Below, piece after piece: positions 16,849 through 25,285 of a stretch of DNA of 64,000 bases. Position 1 is the stretch's first letter. Each line of letters opens with the position of its first letter. Below the pieces are notes generated by a model. That model searched no databases and was not told where the DNA came from. It worked only from the letters and a program-made list of their open reading frames with translations. Position numbers and translations under genes: made by a program. The DNA is from CAZEAP01 sp964510315 (GTDB lineage: Bacteria; Planctomycetota; Brocadiia; SM23-32), in assembly GCA_964510315.1 (NCBI GenBank), contig CAZEAP010000009.1:1-64000 (forward strand), in the 5' to 3' direction.

Positions 16849-16860
16849 GCGTCCGGACGC
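16849..16860. promoter_or_regulatory. 12-bp perfect palindrome upstream of the flp pilin 2 promoter
   Basis: GCGTCCGGACGC is a perfect dyad about 95 nt upstream of the -24 element, a distance typical for a sigma-54 enhancer-binding site. It may be chance in GC-rich sequence. The same sequence is not repeated upstream of the other two sigma-54 promoters. Confidence 0.3.
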
Positions 16861-16954
16861 CGGGAAAGGCCGCCCGACGGCCCTGCTTCGCAACCTCTTT
16901 CTACGACATGGCTTACGACACTTCGGACGCGGAGAAAGCGCTTGAGGAAGTGTC

Positions 16955-16970
16955 TGGCACAGGCTTTGCA
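16955..16970 (+). promoter_or_regulatory. Sigma-54 promoter of flp pilin 2
   Basis: TGGCACAGGCTTTGCA matches TGGCACG-N4-TTGCA at all but one position (A for G at position 7). GG is at 16956-16957 and GC at 16968-16969. Exactly 58 nt separate it from the pilin GTG at 17029, the same gap as for copy 1. Confidence 0.88.
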
Positions 16971-17028
16971 ACTGTATAAGGCGACTGCAACATGTTCCAC
17001 TTTTCTCACATCCAGCGGAGGTGTTGTT

Positions 17029-17211
17029 GTGAACCGTTTCCTTACTAAGCTGTGGCTGGCGCTGCGTTCGGAGAAGGGCCAGAGTCTGGTCGAGTACGCC
17101 TTGATTCTGGCTCTTGTCGCCATCGTGGTCATCACCGCCCTGACGGCACTCGGCGGAGAGGCCGAGAACGCCATGAATGAGGTGGCCACGGAAATTGGTA
17201 ACGTCACATGA
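17029..17211 (+). CDS. flp: Flp-type (type IVb) pilin, copy 2
   Basis: A 60-residue prepilin nearly identical to the one at 1253: basic leader, Gly cleavage site, QSLVEY and a hydrophobic helix, then the acidic end GGEAENAMNEVATEIGN. The GTG start is fixed by GGAGGTG at 17017-17023. The four differences lie in the leader and the last residues; the helix that packs the pilus core is unchanged, so both could enter the same fibre. Like copy 1 it is monocistronic with its own sigma-54 promoter and terminator. It sits between the divergent alcohol dehydrogenase and the convergent dapB, with no pilus gene beside it. Confidence 0.9.
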   Translation: MNRFLTKLWLALRSEKGQSLVEYALILALVAIVVITALTALGGEAENAMNEVATEIGNVT

Positions 17212-17226
17212 CCGCACCATGTGACA

Positions 17227-17269
17227 GGGGCTCGTTCGGCAACAGCCGAACGGGCCCCGCCCTTTTTTT
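17227..17269 (+). terminator. Rho-independent terminator of flp pilin 2
   Basis: A 14-bp stem with one mismatch (GGGGCTCGTTCGGC at 17227-17240 with GCCGAACGGGCCCC at 17245-17258) is followed by GCCC and a T7 run at 17263-17269. It resembles the copy 1 terminator, so the whole promoter-gene-terminator unit seems to have been duplicated. Confidence 0.88.
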
Positions 17270-17305
17270 GTACGCGCTCACGCCGGGTGCCACGCCCAGG
17301 CGGCG

Positions 17306-18091
17306 TCAGTTCAGAACGTCCTCCATGGTGTAAAACCCCGGTTCGGCTTCAGCCAGGAACCGCGCAGCTTCCAGCGCGCCCCGCGCGAAGACGTCGCGGC
17401 TCCCCGCCCGGTGCACCAGTTCTATGCGCTCTTCCGAACCGGCGAAGATGACGGTGTGCTCACCGACTATCCCGCCCCCCCGCAACGAGTGCACTCCGAT
17501 TTCCTCCGCATCCCGCTCTCCGGTGATCCCCTCTCGCCCGAATCGCAGCACTCCACTGTCCCGGCCGAGCCGCTGGCACAGGCGTTCAGCCAGTTCCATC
17601 GCGGTGCCGCTGGGCGCATCCTTCTTCCTGCGGTGGTGGGCCTCGACGATCTCGATGTCGTATCCCGACGGCAGAGCTTCGGCTACGCGTTCAGCCACGC
17701 GGAATAGCAGATTCACGCCGAGGGACATGTTCGAAGCCAACAGCAGGGGCACCCGCGCGGCCGTCTCTTCCCGAAGCCGGGTGCGTTGCTGGTCGGACAG
17801 ACCGGTGGTGCCGACCACCAGCGGCACACCCATACCGCCACACTCCCGGGCGCGGGCCATGGTGGCGTCCGCCCGACTGAAGTCCACCAGCACGTCCGGG
17901 CGGACCGTGAGTTCCGAAATCAGAGAAACGCCCAGCGGTCCGACCCCCGCGCAGTTCCCGACGTCGCGCCCGAGGTCGGGATGACCCTCGCGCTCCAGGG
18001 CCGCCACCACCGTGCAATCGTCCGCCTCCGCGGCGAGCGCGATCACGCGGAGTCCCATCGCCCCGGCGGCGCCGTTCACGCCAATGTCCAT
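17306..18091 (-). CDS. dapB: 4-hydroxy-tetrahydrodipicolinate reductase
   Basis: A 261-residue enzyme of the lysine/diaminopimelate pathway that reduces HTPA with NAD(P)H. The nucleotide-binding start is VNGAAGAMG (residues 5-13). VDFSRADATM and LVVGTTGLS are family blocks, and the catalytic segment EAHHRRKKDAPSGTA spans about residues 150-164 with the conserved His pair and Lys. ATG 18091 follows AGGGAGGC on the minus strand; longer starts have no SD site. Its presence means diaminopimelate or lysine is made. No other dap gene is nearby. Confidence 0.95.
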   Translation of the reverse strand: MDIGVNGAAGAMGLRVIALAAEADDCTVVAALEREGHPDLGRDVGNCAGVGPLGVSLISELTVRPDVLVDFSRADATMARARECGGMGVPLVVGTTGLSDQQRTRLREETAARVPLLLASNMSLGVNLLFRVAERVAEALPSGYDIEIVEAHHRRKKDAPSGTAMELAERLCQRLGRDSGVLRFGREGITGERDAEEIGVHSLRGGGIVGEHTVIFAGSEERIELVHRAGSRDVFARGALEAARFLAEAEPGFYTMEDVLN

Positions 18092-18129
18092 GTTTTCGCC
18101 TCCCTGAAGCGGCTGAGCCGGTGACCACG

Positions 18130-18158
18130 TGCACACCTTCCGGCACGGACGCTATAAT
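18130..18158 (+). promoter_or_regulatory. Sigma-70-type promoter of the waaF-like/ABC operon
   Basis: Perfect TATAAT (18153-18158) with a weak -35 TGCACA (18130-18135) at 17-nt spacing, about 45 nt before ATG 18203. Confidence 0.55.
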
Positions 18159-18202
18159 AGTTTATTCGGCGCAGCCTGGCAATACGTTATCGGTTAACTC
18201 TC

Positions 18203-19276
18203 ATGGACCAGCAGCCCATAGCCAACATCGCGCGCATCTGCGTGCGGGCTCCGAACTGGGTCGGGGACGTGGTAATGGCCACGCCGGCCCTTCGTGCCGT
18301 CCGCCGGGCGGCACCGTCGGCGCGCGTGACGGTGGTGATCCGCGAACGCGTCGAACCGGTCCTGCGGGACTGCCCGTGGTTCGACGGGAAGATCGTCTAC
18401 CGGCCGCAGGACCGATGGGCGCCGCGGGAATTCCTGCGAGTCAGCGGAGAGGTGCGCTCCGGGGCCTGCCAGCTCGGGCTGATTCTTCCGAACTCCTTCA
18501 GTTCCGCTCTGATGTTCTGGCTCGGAGGAGTCGAGAGGCGCGCGGGCTACAAGCGCGACAACCGCTCACTGCTGTTGACCGATGCCCTCCCCCGCCCATC
18601 GGAGCGTGGAGAGTTCAAGCCCACCTACATGGCGGATTACTACCTGGGGCTCTGCGAGCACGTCGGCATCCCCGCCGCCGGCCGCCGGACCGAGCTGTTC
18701 TACCGCCGGAGCGATGTTGCACAGACACGCCGAATACTTGCAGATCAGGGCATCCCGCCCGGACGGGAGCTGTTCCTGATGCACCCGGGCGCCGGCTACG
18801 GACCATCCAAACGGTGGCCGACGGCGCGGTTCGCTCGGCTGGCCGAGCTTCTGGAGGCGGAGTACGGCGCACGGGTCGCCCTCATCGCCGGCCGCGCGGA
18901 GCGGCAGACGGTGGACAGAATAAAGGATGCTTCCGCCGCCGACATAGCGGACCTGACCGCGTGCGGCATCGACCTCCACCTCCTGAAGAGCGTCGTTGCC
19001 CGCAGCAGTCTGCTGGTGAGTACCGACTCCGGCCCACGACACTACGGGATTGCCCTCGGGATTCCGACGGTGTGCGTGATGGGGCCGACACATCCCGACT
19101 ACTCCACCACCAACCTGCCGCACGATCGCCTGGTGCGGCTCGACGTAGACTGCGGTCCGTGCCAGCGGAAGGTCTGCCCTCGCGACCACCGCTGCATGGA
19201 GGAGATATCGGCGGAACAGGTCCTGGAGGCCTGCCGCGACGCCCTCGCCGACAGCCGGAAGGCGGAAGATGATTGA
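18203..19276 (+). CDS. waaF: Family-9 glycosyltransferase, heptosyltransferase II-like
   Basis: A 357-residue GT9 enzyme that would add heptose to the lipopolysaccharide inner core at the cytoplasmic face. Typical blocks: IARICVRAPNWVGDVVMATPAL at the start (the lysine or arginine-rich loop and N-W-V-G-D), LGLILPNSFSSALMFWLGG, MHPGAGYGPSKRWP for the ADP-heptose site, and STDSGPRHYGIALGIPTVCVMGPT near the end. A Cys-rich tail (CGPCQRKVCPRDHRC) is also usual for WaaF. Its last 8 nt overlap the ABC ATPase gene, so the two are translated together. gmhB at 56.7 kb would make the heptose precursor. Heptosyltransferase II is the best match, although GT9 enzymes vary in acceptor. Confidence 0.85.
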   Translation: MDQQPIANIARICVRAPNWVGDVVMATPALRAVRRAAPSARVTVVIRERVEPVLRDCPWFDGKIVYRPQDRWAPREFLRVSGEVRSGACQLGLILPNSFSSALMFWLGGVERRAGYKRDNRSLLLTDALPRPSERGEFKPTYMADYYLGLCEHVGIPAAGRRTELFYRRSDVAQTRRILADQGIPPGRELFLMHPGAGYGPSKRWPTARFARLAELLEAEYGARVALIAGRAERQTVDRIKDASAADIADLTACGIDLHLLKSVVARSSLLVSTDSGPRHYGIALGIPTVCVMGPTHPDYSTTNLPHDRLVRLDVDCGPCQRKVCPRDHRCMEEISAEQVLEACRDALADSRKAEDD

Positions 19277-20012
19277 ACTGGACAACCTGACGAAGCGCTT
19301 CGGGGAAGTGCTGGCCGTGGACCATCTGGACCTCCACGTGCCGGCCGGTGAGTTGTTCGTATTTCTGGGTCCTAACGGCGCGGGCAAGACCACCACCATC
19401 AAGCTGATAGCGGGTCTTCTGCGCCCGACCGAAGGAAGGGTCAGCATTCGGGGTCATGATGTCCAGGCGGAGCCCATCGCTGCGAAGCAATTGCTCAGCT
19501 ACGTTCCCGATCAGCCTTACCTGTATGAGAAGCTGAGCGGGCGGGAGTTTCTTCGCTTCGTCGGCGACATGTACGCCGTAGAGCCCGCCGAAATGTCCCG
19601 TCGAATCGACGAGCTGTCCGACATCTTTGAAATGGAGTCTTTCCTCGACGAACCCGGAGAGACCTACTCCCACGGGATGAAGCAGCGGGTGGTGGTCAGC
19701 GCCGCCCTTCTGCACGACCCGAAGGTGATAGTGATCGATGAGCCACTGGTGGGCCTCGATCCAAAGGGGGCGAACACACTGAAGGGGCTTCTGCGGCAGC
19801 ACACCGAGGACGGCGGAGCCGTATTCATGTCCACCCACACGTTAACCGCGGCCGAGGAGACCGCCGATCGAGTCGCGATCATCCGCAGGGGTTCGGTGGT
19901 GGCTTCCGGCACGCTGGAGGACATCTATCGCACGGCCAGGACGGACCGCCGGCTCGAGGAAGCCTTCCTTCGGCTGACCGAAGAACCGGAGACCCCACAG
20001 TCCAATGCGTGA
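19269..20012 (+). CDS. ABC transporter ATP-binding protein
   Basis: A 247-residue ABC ATPase with Walker A GPNGAGKTTT (about 34-43), the signature YSHGMKQR, Walker B VIVIDEPLVGLD and the switch His in STHTLTAAE. The fold belongs to the drug/lipid exporter-type ATPases that pair with large ABC-2 permeases. It overlaps the waaF-like gene by 8 nt and the permease gene downstream by 8 nt, forming a three-gene unit. The cargo is unknown; the glycosyltransferase upstream hints at cell-envelope material, but this is inference. Confidence 0.88.
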   Translation: MIELDNLTKRFGEVLAVDHLDLHVPAGELFVFLGPNGAGKTTTIKLIAGLLRPTEGRVSIRGHDVQAEPIAAKQLLSYVPDQPYLYEKLSGREFLRFVGDMYAVEPAEMSRRIDELSDIFEMESFLDEPGETYSHGMKQRVVVSAALLHDPKVIVIDEPLVGLDPKGANTLKGLLRQHTEDGGAVFMSTHTLTAAEETADRVAIIRRGSVVASGTLEDIYRTARTDRRLEEAFLRLTEEPETPQSNA

Positions 20013-21684
20013 ACTACTGCTGCTGGCCGGGGCCAGGGCCAAGGCCGTCCGCTACTCCGTGCGGCAGTTCCTGCGCAGTTCCCGCCTTCGTATAGTCGTG
20101 GTCGCGGGGCTGGTGGCGTTCTTCTGGTTGTTGATGTTCGCCGCCTTCCTCGACGTATTTCTTTTCCTGCGCGACAATTTCCAGGCGATCACCGACGTTC
20201 TTTTGGATTACCTGTTCGCCTTTCTATTTTTGTCGCTGCTGGTGATGATGACCATCAGCGACGCGATTATCGCTTACACCTCACTTTTCCGGAGCGAGGA
20301 AACGGAGTTCCTCTTTTCCCTGCCGCTCAGGGCGCAAAACACGTTCGCCTACCGCACCGCGGACTCGATCGTGTTCAGCCTCTGGGGTATCGGCGCGCTG
20401 GTTTTGCCAATGGTGCTGTCCTATGCCCTCGTTTTTCCGACAACGTGGTATTTCCTCCCGGCATCGCTCGTCCTGGCATTTCTGTTTATTCTATTTGCCA
20501 CTACGTTCGGAGGCCTGTTCGCCCTGCTTACCGCTCTGGTCTTGCCACGGCGCCGGAAAAAATGGCTGCTCCTCCTGGGCGTCCTCGCCGCTGCGATCAT
20601 CGCCTGGGCTGTGCTGCCGTGGCGAGAGCGGCTCCGAACCGGCCTGTTCAGCGAGACGACGGTCAGTTTCATTATGGAGCGCATCGCGTTCTGCCAGCAC
20701 TGGGCCTTGCCCAGCCAGTGGGTGGCGGGCGGCATGCTGGCCGCGGCGCGGGGAGCGTTCGGCGAGGCGGCGTTCCTTACGGCCCTGCTCCTGTCGAACG
20801 TCGCGTTCTTCGCCTGGGCCGCCCGGCGCACAGCCCGGCATGCTTACCGTCGAACCTGGGAGCGAGCCCAGAGCACGTCCACCCGGCGGCCGATAGGCCG
20901 AAGCGGCCTTCGGGCCAGGCTGCTGAGGGGAACTGTGTTCTTCCTGCCGTTCCGGTTGCGCCAGCTCGTGCTGAAAGACCTGAAGACGTTTCTACGGGAC
21001 CCCTCGCAATGGTCGCAGTTCCTGCTGTTCTTCGGTCTGCTGGGGCTCTACGTCCTGAACCTGCCCCGGTTCCGGCTTGCGCAGCTCGAGCCCTACTGGC
21101 ACAGCCTGATCTCACTGCTCAACCTGGGGGCGACGTGCCTGACGCTGGCCACTTTGACCACCCGTTTCGTGTTCCCCCAACTCAGCCTTGAGGGGCGGCG
21201 TATCTGGCTGCTCGGGCTGCTTCCGGTGCGCAGGACGCTCATCCTCTGGAGCAAGTTCCTGTTCACCACGGTGGGGACGTTCCTGATCAGCGGCGGGCTC
21301 ATAGCCCTCAGTGACCTCATGCTCGACCTTCCCCTGTGGGTCCTCGGCGCACACCTGCTGGTGGTACTCTGCGTTTGCTGCGGACTGAACGGGCTGGCGG
21401 TGGGTCTGGGGGCGGTGTATCCCCAACTCGGCACCGACAACCCCTCCAAGATCGTCAGCAGCTTCGGGGGCACACTCAATCTGATCTGCAGCATCTGCTT
21501 CGTCGCCGCCGCGATCGCCCCCGTAGTCGTCCCGCTCCATCTCCACATGATGGGCAGGTGGGAGACGTCGGCGATGCTGCTGTGGCTGGGGATCGGACTG
21601 GGGGTCGTGCTGCTGGTGTCGCTGGCCGCTTCGCTTATCCCCATGCTCGCCGGCGCCAGGGCCTTCAGCCGGATGGAGTTCTGA
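20005..21684 (+). CDS. Large ABC exporter permease
   Basis: A 559-residue polytopic membrane protein with about twelve hydrophobic helices in two similar halves (about 30-260 and 320-550). A long basic loop (about 275-315) lies between them. It is the partner of the ATPase that overlaps its start by 8 nt. The architecture resembles the EcsB-like / putative ABC exporter group of about 550 residues seen in Planctomycetota and Bacillota, unlike the usual six-helix ABC-2 subunit. Substrate unknown. Confidence 0.8.
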   Translation: MRELLLLAGARAKAVRYSVRQFLRSSRLRIVVVAGLVAFFWLLMFAAFLDVFLFLRDNFQAITDVLLDYLFAFLFLSLLVMMTISDAIIAYTSLFRSEETEFLFSLPLRAQNTFAYRTADSIVFSLWGIGALVLPMVLSYALVFPTTWYFLPASLVLAFLFILFATTFGGLFALLTALVLPRRRKKWLLLLGVLAAAIIAWAVLPWRERLRTGLFSETTVSFIMERIAFCQHWALPSQWVAGGMLAAARGAFGEAAFLTALLLSNVAFFAWAARRTARHAYRRTWERAQSTSTRRPIGRSGLRARLLRGTVFFLPFRLRQLVLKDLKTFLRDPSQWSQFLLFFGLLGLYVLNLPRFRLAQLEPYWHSLISLLNLGATCLTLATLTTRFVFPQLSLEGRRIWLLGLLPVRRTLILWSKFLFTTVGTFLISGGLIALSDLMLDLPLWVLGAHLLVVLCVCCGLNGLAVGLGAVYPQLGTDNPSKIVSSFGGTLNLICSICFVAAAIAPVVVPLHLHMMGRWETSAMLLWLGIGLGVVLLVSLAASLIPMLAGARAFSRMEF

Positions 21685-21723
21685 GGAACCCCTCCGATCG
21701 CCGCCGGTGCTGCCGGGCAACGG

Positions 21724-22143
21724 CTACAACTGGAGGAAGCGGGCACTGCGGAAAGTGACCACGCAGCGGGCGGCCTCGGCGCTGTAAGAGGTCCACTGGA
21801 TCGTCTCGCTCCGTCGGACGGGGAACTCGTGAACGTCGGGGCGCTCCGCCACCTGCTCGGAGCGGCCGGCGGCGTCAAGGAACCGCACGCGGATTTCCGC
21901 ATCGTAGGGCTCTTCGCCGGCGTTGCGCAGCTCCAGGGAGACCACCATGCGCCCGCGGGCATCCCGTCGGCAACGGTAACTGAGGACGCGGAGTCGGCGC
22001 CGACTCCACCAGTCCATCCGGACTTCCACCCTCTCGGTCTGTGCGACGGCCGAAGTGCGCCCGGAAACCGCCGCGCAGCCACTGACCGCAAACAACAGCG
22101 AGAGCGCCGCCAGCGAAAGCGTCGAAGGCCGCCATTGGGCCAT
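21724..22143 (-). CDS. Lipoprotein, YcfL/DUF1425-like
   Basis: A 139-residue lipoprotein with signal peptide and lipobox AVSGC. The mature part is a small beta-sandwich-like domain: MVVSLELRNAGEEPYDAEIRVRF, then the FPVRRSETIQWTSYS and CVVTFRSARF strands. This pattern fits the YcfL / DUF1425 group of outer-membrane lipoproteins of unknown role. ATG 22143 is preceded by AAAGGATG. It converges with the ABC permease. Confidence 0.65.
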   Translation of the reverse strand: MAQWRPSTLSLAALSLLFAVSGCAAVSGRTSAVAQTERVEVRMDWWSRRRLRVLSYRCRRDARGRMVVSLELRNAGEEPYDAEIRVRFLDAAGRSEQVAERPDVHEFPVRRSETIQWTSYSAEAARCVVTFRSARFLQL

Positions 22144-22228
22144 TTGGACATCCTTTGGGCAGAAAGTCTGCGGACCTCCGGTAGTGTAGCCTCGGCCCGC
22201 GCCGGGAGTCAACCCGCCACCCAAACGA

Positions 22229-22258
22229 AAAGGGGCGCCGCGTCGGGGGCGCCCCTTT
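22229..22258 (-). terminator. Hairpin terminator after the 22.3-23.6 kb gene
   Basis: An 11-bp perfect stem (AAAGGGGCGCC at 22229-22239 with GGCGCCCCTTT at 22248-22258) lies 20 nt after the minus-strand stop at 22278. The minus-strand 3' flank has a short T-rich tail. Confidence 0.6.
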
Positions 22259-22277
22259 CCTGTCTCGCAGCCGGATT

Positions 22278-23588
22278 TTACTCCTTGGCGGCGGTTTCCC
22301 GAAATTCCACCCGGCGCGTCTTTACGCTCTTCAGTATCTCGCGGAACTCCGGCCCCCTCTGCCAGCACCGGCATGCCTTCAGCAGGCCGATGGCGCTGTT
22401 GGCGGCCGCCTCGACCTCGGCTATTTTGCGCTTGCGGCCGACGGCTGCCTTTACGCGGTTCTTGATGTCGTCCCGGTGTTCGTCAATCCACTCCAACTGG
22501 GACATGGTCCCGGCGTAGAGGTGAGCGGTATTGATGTTCCGCTTGAAGACGGGTCCCACCAGATCATCTTCCCACTTGAAGCCCGTGCCGCCGTGGCCCG
22601 CATAGGCTATGTGCCGGCCGGTGGCCTCCTTCAGTGCGCTCTGGGCGGCCTGGAGCTTGTCGATGTCGATGGGGAAAGCCTCGCCGGCCTTCGCGGCGTG
22701 TTTGCTGCCGACCTCGTAGGCGATGGCGTCGGCGTCGGAGAGGGTCACGAACGTGGTCAATCGGTCCAGGAACTGCTCCCGGGCCTCATCGCTCATTACG
22801 GGCGCGCCTTCGGGCACGTGGGGTCCGGGCCAGTACTCGTAGGCCTCTTCCTCTCCGCTGCTGCCGGTGGCGCTGAACTCCGCTTCGATGACGACGTCGC
22901 TCTGGTCGAGCCCGCTACGCACGGTGTCGACCATCCACTTCGTGCTGGCCATGTTGACCGCCTGGGGCGTGTCGCCGGTGTCGATCATCACCCAGGCCGC
23001 CCCGCTGAGGTTGACCGCTCCGAAGAAGTCCCGGGCGTACTCTCCGAACTCGTCGCTGGTCAGGTAGTTCATGTAGGTTTTGAACTCTTCGTTGCTGACG
23101 TCGAGGCCCAGAACTTCGACAGCTTGTTCCAGCAGCGTCCGGGCGATGGGCGCGTACATGCCGCCCTCGCCCCGGGGGTCGCCGTAAGCCTCGGGGTCGA
23201 ACGTGGGCGAGGTGAAATGGTCCAGACTCATCCACATCAGATCCGCCTGGTAATCGTCGGTGTACCAGTCCAGCATTATACGGGCCCTCTGGGCGCCGAC
23301 GGCGGCGGGACGTGTCTCCGAACTCCGCTCGACACCTTCAACGGGGGGCAGCTTTTTGGGGTTGGTGCCGGTCTGGTCCGACGCAGTGTAGCTGATCTGT
23401 ATGATCTGCGGGCTCCCGTCGAAGGCGGCGGAAGCCTGGCTGAAGCCCCGCGTCTGGATGGGGAGGTCAAAGTTCGCGTTCGAGGCCAGAAGCGTGCAGC
23501 GCTCCTCCAGCGGCCGAAACTCGCCATCCTCGTCGAAAGGATACAAAGCCTCCATTACGGCTCTCAATTCTCGGCTGTTCCTTAGCAT
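22278..23588 (-). CDS. Protein of unknown function, 436 residues
   Basis: Clearly a real gene: AGGAGG at ideal spacing before ATG 23588 and a terminator behind it. The sequence is soluble and acidic, with no signal peptide or membrane helix. Notable stretches are IMLDWYTDDYQADLMWMSLD (about 109-128), AAWVMIDTGDTPQAVNM in the middle and HIAYAGHGGTGFKWEDD (about 345). The last 60 residues are basic and helical. I recognise no family or catalytic motif. It is flanked by the nucleotidyltransferase/mazG pair on the same strand, with about 110 nt between, so it seems to be its own transcription unit. Confidence 0.8.
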   Translation of the reverse strand: MLRNSRELRAVMEALYPFDEDGEFRPLEERCTLLASNANFDLPIQTRGFSQASAAFDGSPQIIQISYTASDQTGTNPKKLPPVEGVERSSETRPAAVGAQRARIMLDWYTDDYQADLMWMSLDHFTSPTFDPEAYGDPRGEGGMYAPIARTLLEQAVEVLGLDVSNEEFKTYMNYLTSDEFGEYARDFFGAVNLSGAAWVMIDTGDTPQAVNMASTKWMVDTVRSGLDQSDVVIEAEFSATGSSGEEEAYEYWPGPHVPEGAPVMSDEAREQFLDRLTTFVTLSDADAIAYEVGSKHAAKAGEAFPIDIDKLQAAQSALKEATGRHIAYAGHGGTGFKWEDDLVGPVFKRNINTAHLYAGTMSQLEWIDEHRDDIKNRVKAAVGRKRKIAEVEAAANSAIGLLKACRCWQRGPEFREILKSVKTRRVEFRETAAKE

Positions 23589-23699
23589 CGGTTCCTCCTG
23601 AATGTGTTGGCGCGGCACAGGCCCGTGCCGAAACACCTGAGCGAACCGGGGAGGATATAGCTTTCGGGTCCGGTCGTCAAGAGCACGACCGGCACATCC

Positions 23700-24446
23700 T
23701 CATCCGCTCTGCTCCTCGAATTCCCTGCGCACGGCCCGATAGCTCTCCAGGGTGCCGATGTCCCAGGTCCCTTCCGGCCTGGGCAGGCCGTAAACGGTCG
23801 CTCGGCTCACCCACCAGGCCAGCAGATAGCCCGGGGCGTCCGGGTTATTGCCCGCCGCCAGGTAATCGGGTAAAGACGCAACCGCCTCGGCAGTGTAGAT
23901 ATAGAAAGGCGGCACACGGTAGTGCCCTTTCGGCTCGTCGGGCTTCTCTTCAAAACTCACTAACCGGCCGTCCTCGTCGAGCTGTGCCACCCCCGAGCGG
24001 CGCAGCCGGTCGTGGTTTTCCTCGGGACAGGCGAACACGGCGCTGGTTCCCCGCCTTCGCCAGGCATCGATGATGCCGGTCAGGTCGAAACGGGGAAGGT
24101 TGTCGGTGGCCAGCACGTAGACCGGCCCCTGCCCTGCCCCACCCTGCTGGAGCGCAAACCCGATGTCGGCCACCGCGCCGAGCCGGTCTTCATTGCACGT
24201 GGATCCGTCGTTCAGTATCAGAAGCGGGGTGTGGAAGTCACGTGAGGATGCCCAATCCCGGAAATCCTCGAAAAAGCGTGCGTTGCTGACCAGAATAAGC
24301 CGTTCGACCTCCGGATCCTGGTCCAGTCGCTCGGCCAGGTAGTCAATGATCGGCCGACCGCCGACCGGCAGAAGCGGCTTGGCCTTGTGCCGTGTCAGCG
24401 GGTAGAGCCGCGTCCCGTAGCCGGCCGCCAGAAGGATGGCGTTCAC
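23700..24446 (-). CDS. Nucleotidyltransferase (sugar-phosphate/choline-phosphate NTP transferase family)
   Basis: A 248-residue NTP_transferase enzyme that would activate a sugar phosphate or similar alcohol phosphate. The N-terminal signature ILLAAGYGTRLYPLTRHKAKPLLPVGGRPIIDYL holds the nucleotide-binding G-x-G-T-R and the catalytic Lys (K-A-K-P-L). Metal-site Asp is in VLATDNLPRF, and VSFEEKPDEPKGHY closes the active site. Substrate undecided: glucose-1-phosphate and phosphocholine enzymes are both similar. The GTG start at 24446 overlaps the mazG stop (GTGA), with GGAGGGG before it. Confidence 0.85.
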   Translation of the reverse strand: MNAILLAAGYGTRLYPLTRHKAKPLLPVGGRPIIDYLAERLDQDPEVERLILVSNARFFEDFRDWASSRDFHTPLLILNDGSTCNEDRLGAVADIGFALQQGGAGQGPVYVLATDNLPRFDLTGIIDAWRRRGTSAVFACPEENHDRLRRSGVAQLDEDGRLVSFEEKPDEPKGHYRVPPFYIYTAEAVASLPDYLAAGNNPDAPGYLLAWWVSRATVYGLPRPEGTWDIGTLESYRAVRREFEEQSG

Positions 24447-25240
24447 TGCCCCTCCTCCTCGATCAGGTGCCGAATGGCGGCCGACATGCGCCGGAGTTCC
24501 CGGGGAGAGAGGTCGGGGAAGGTTCGTCCTTCTTCCCGGGCGCCCTCCTCCTGGGTGCGGAAAGCCTCCAGGAGGCTCCCGATCACCTCTCTGAGGGCGT
24601 CCTCTGGGTTTACGCCGGCTGCGTCCGCGAGAACGGTCGCCGCAAGGAACAGGGCGCCGGCGGTTCGAGTGGGGTGCTCTCCCCCCGTCTCGGCGGCCTG
24701 CATGAGCTTCGGCAGTTCCTTCTCGACCACGTTCCGCGCATCTTCGACGGGCATCGGCTCCAGGCCTGTCTGACGGATTTTGTGCACCACCCGCACCGCC
24801 TTCAGCAGGGCCGGCAGTGCGGGGGGAACGCCGGCCACGTGCGAGTTCTTCTGCTCCTTGCCCACCTTGATGTGTTCCCATCGGTGAAAGACGTCCTCGG
24901 GGGTCTCCGCCTCGGCCTGCTCGAACACGTGAGGATGACGTCTTACGAGTTTGGCGTTGATCCCGGCCAGCACATCTGCGATGGAGAAGAGGCCGCGTTC
25001 CTCCGCTATCTCCGCCTGGAAAATGATCTGGAGCAGGAGGTCTCCCAGTTCTTCAGCGAGGTCCTCGTAGCGCTTCTCGTCCAGCACCTGTAGCGTCTCG
25101 TAGGTCTCCTCCAGCAGGTAGGCCCGCAAGGTCTCGAAGGTCTGGCTCCGGTCCCAGGGGCATTCCCGGCGCAGCCGGCGCATGATCTCCACCAGCCGGC
25201 TGAACTGCTCCGCGGCGCTCATAGCATGGTCCATTCCCAT
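24443..25240 (-). CDS. mazG: Nucleoside triphosphate pyrophosphohydrolase MazG
   Basis: A 265-residue, two-domain MazG that hydrolyses (d)NTPs to the monophosphate and pyrophosphate, acting as a house-cleaning enzyme. First domain: CPWDRSQTFETLRAYLLEETYE and DLAEELGDLLLQIIFQAEIAEE, the E-x-x-E plus E-x-x-D metal sites. RRHPHVFE and the K-x-x-K-region VGKEQKNS follow. The second, shorter domain has VEKELPKLMQAAE. Translation of the nucleotidyltransferase is coupled to its stop by a 4-nt overlap. Several in-frame ATGs exist near the start; the first is used. Confidence 0.92.
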   Translation of the reverse strand: MGMDHAMSAAEQFSRLVEIMRRLRRECPWDRSQTFETLRAYLLEETYETLQVLDEKRYEDLAEELGDLLLQIIFQAEIAEERGLFSIADVLAGINAKLVRRHPHVFEQAEAETPEDVFHRWEHIKVGKEQKNSHVAGVPPALPALLKAVRVVHKIRQTGLEPMPVEDARNVVEKELPKLMQAAETGGEHPTRTAGALFLAATVLADAAGVNPEDALREVIGSLLEAFRTQEEGAREEGRTFPDLSPRELRRMSAAIRHLIEEEGQ

Positions 25241-25285
25241 CTCAGGCAGGTCCGTGATGAAAGAAGGGGGCTTTGGCGAGAGGCA

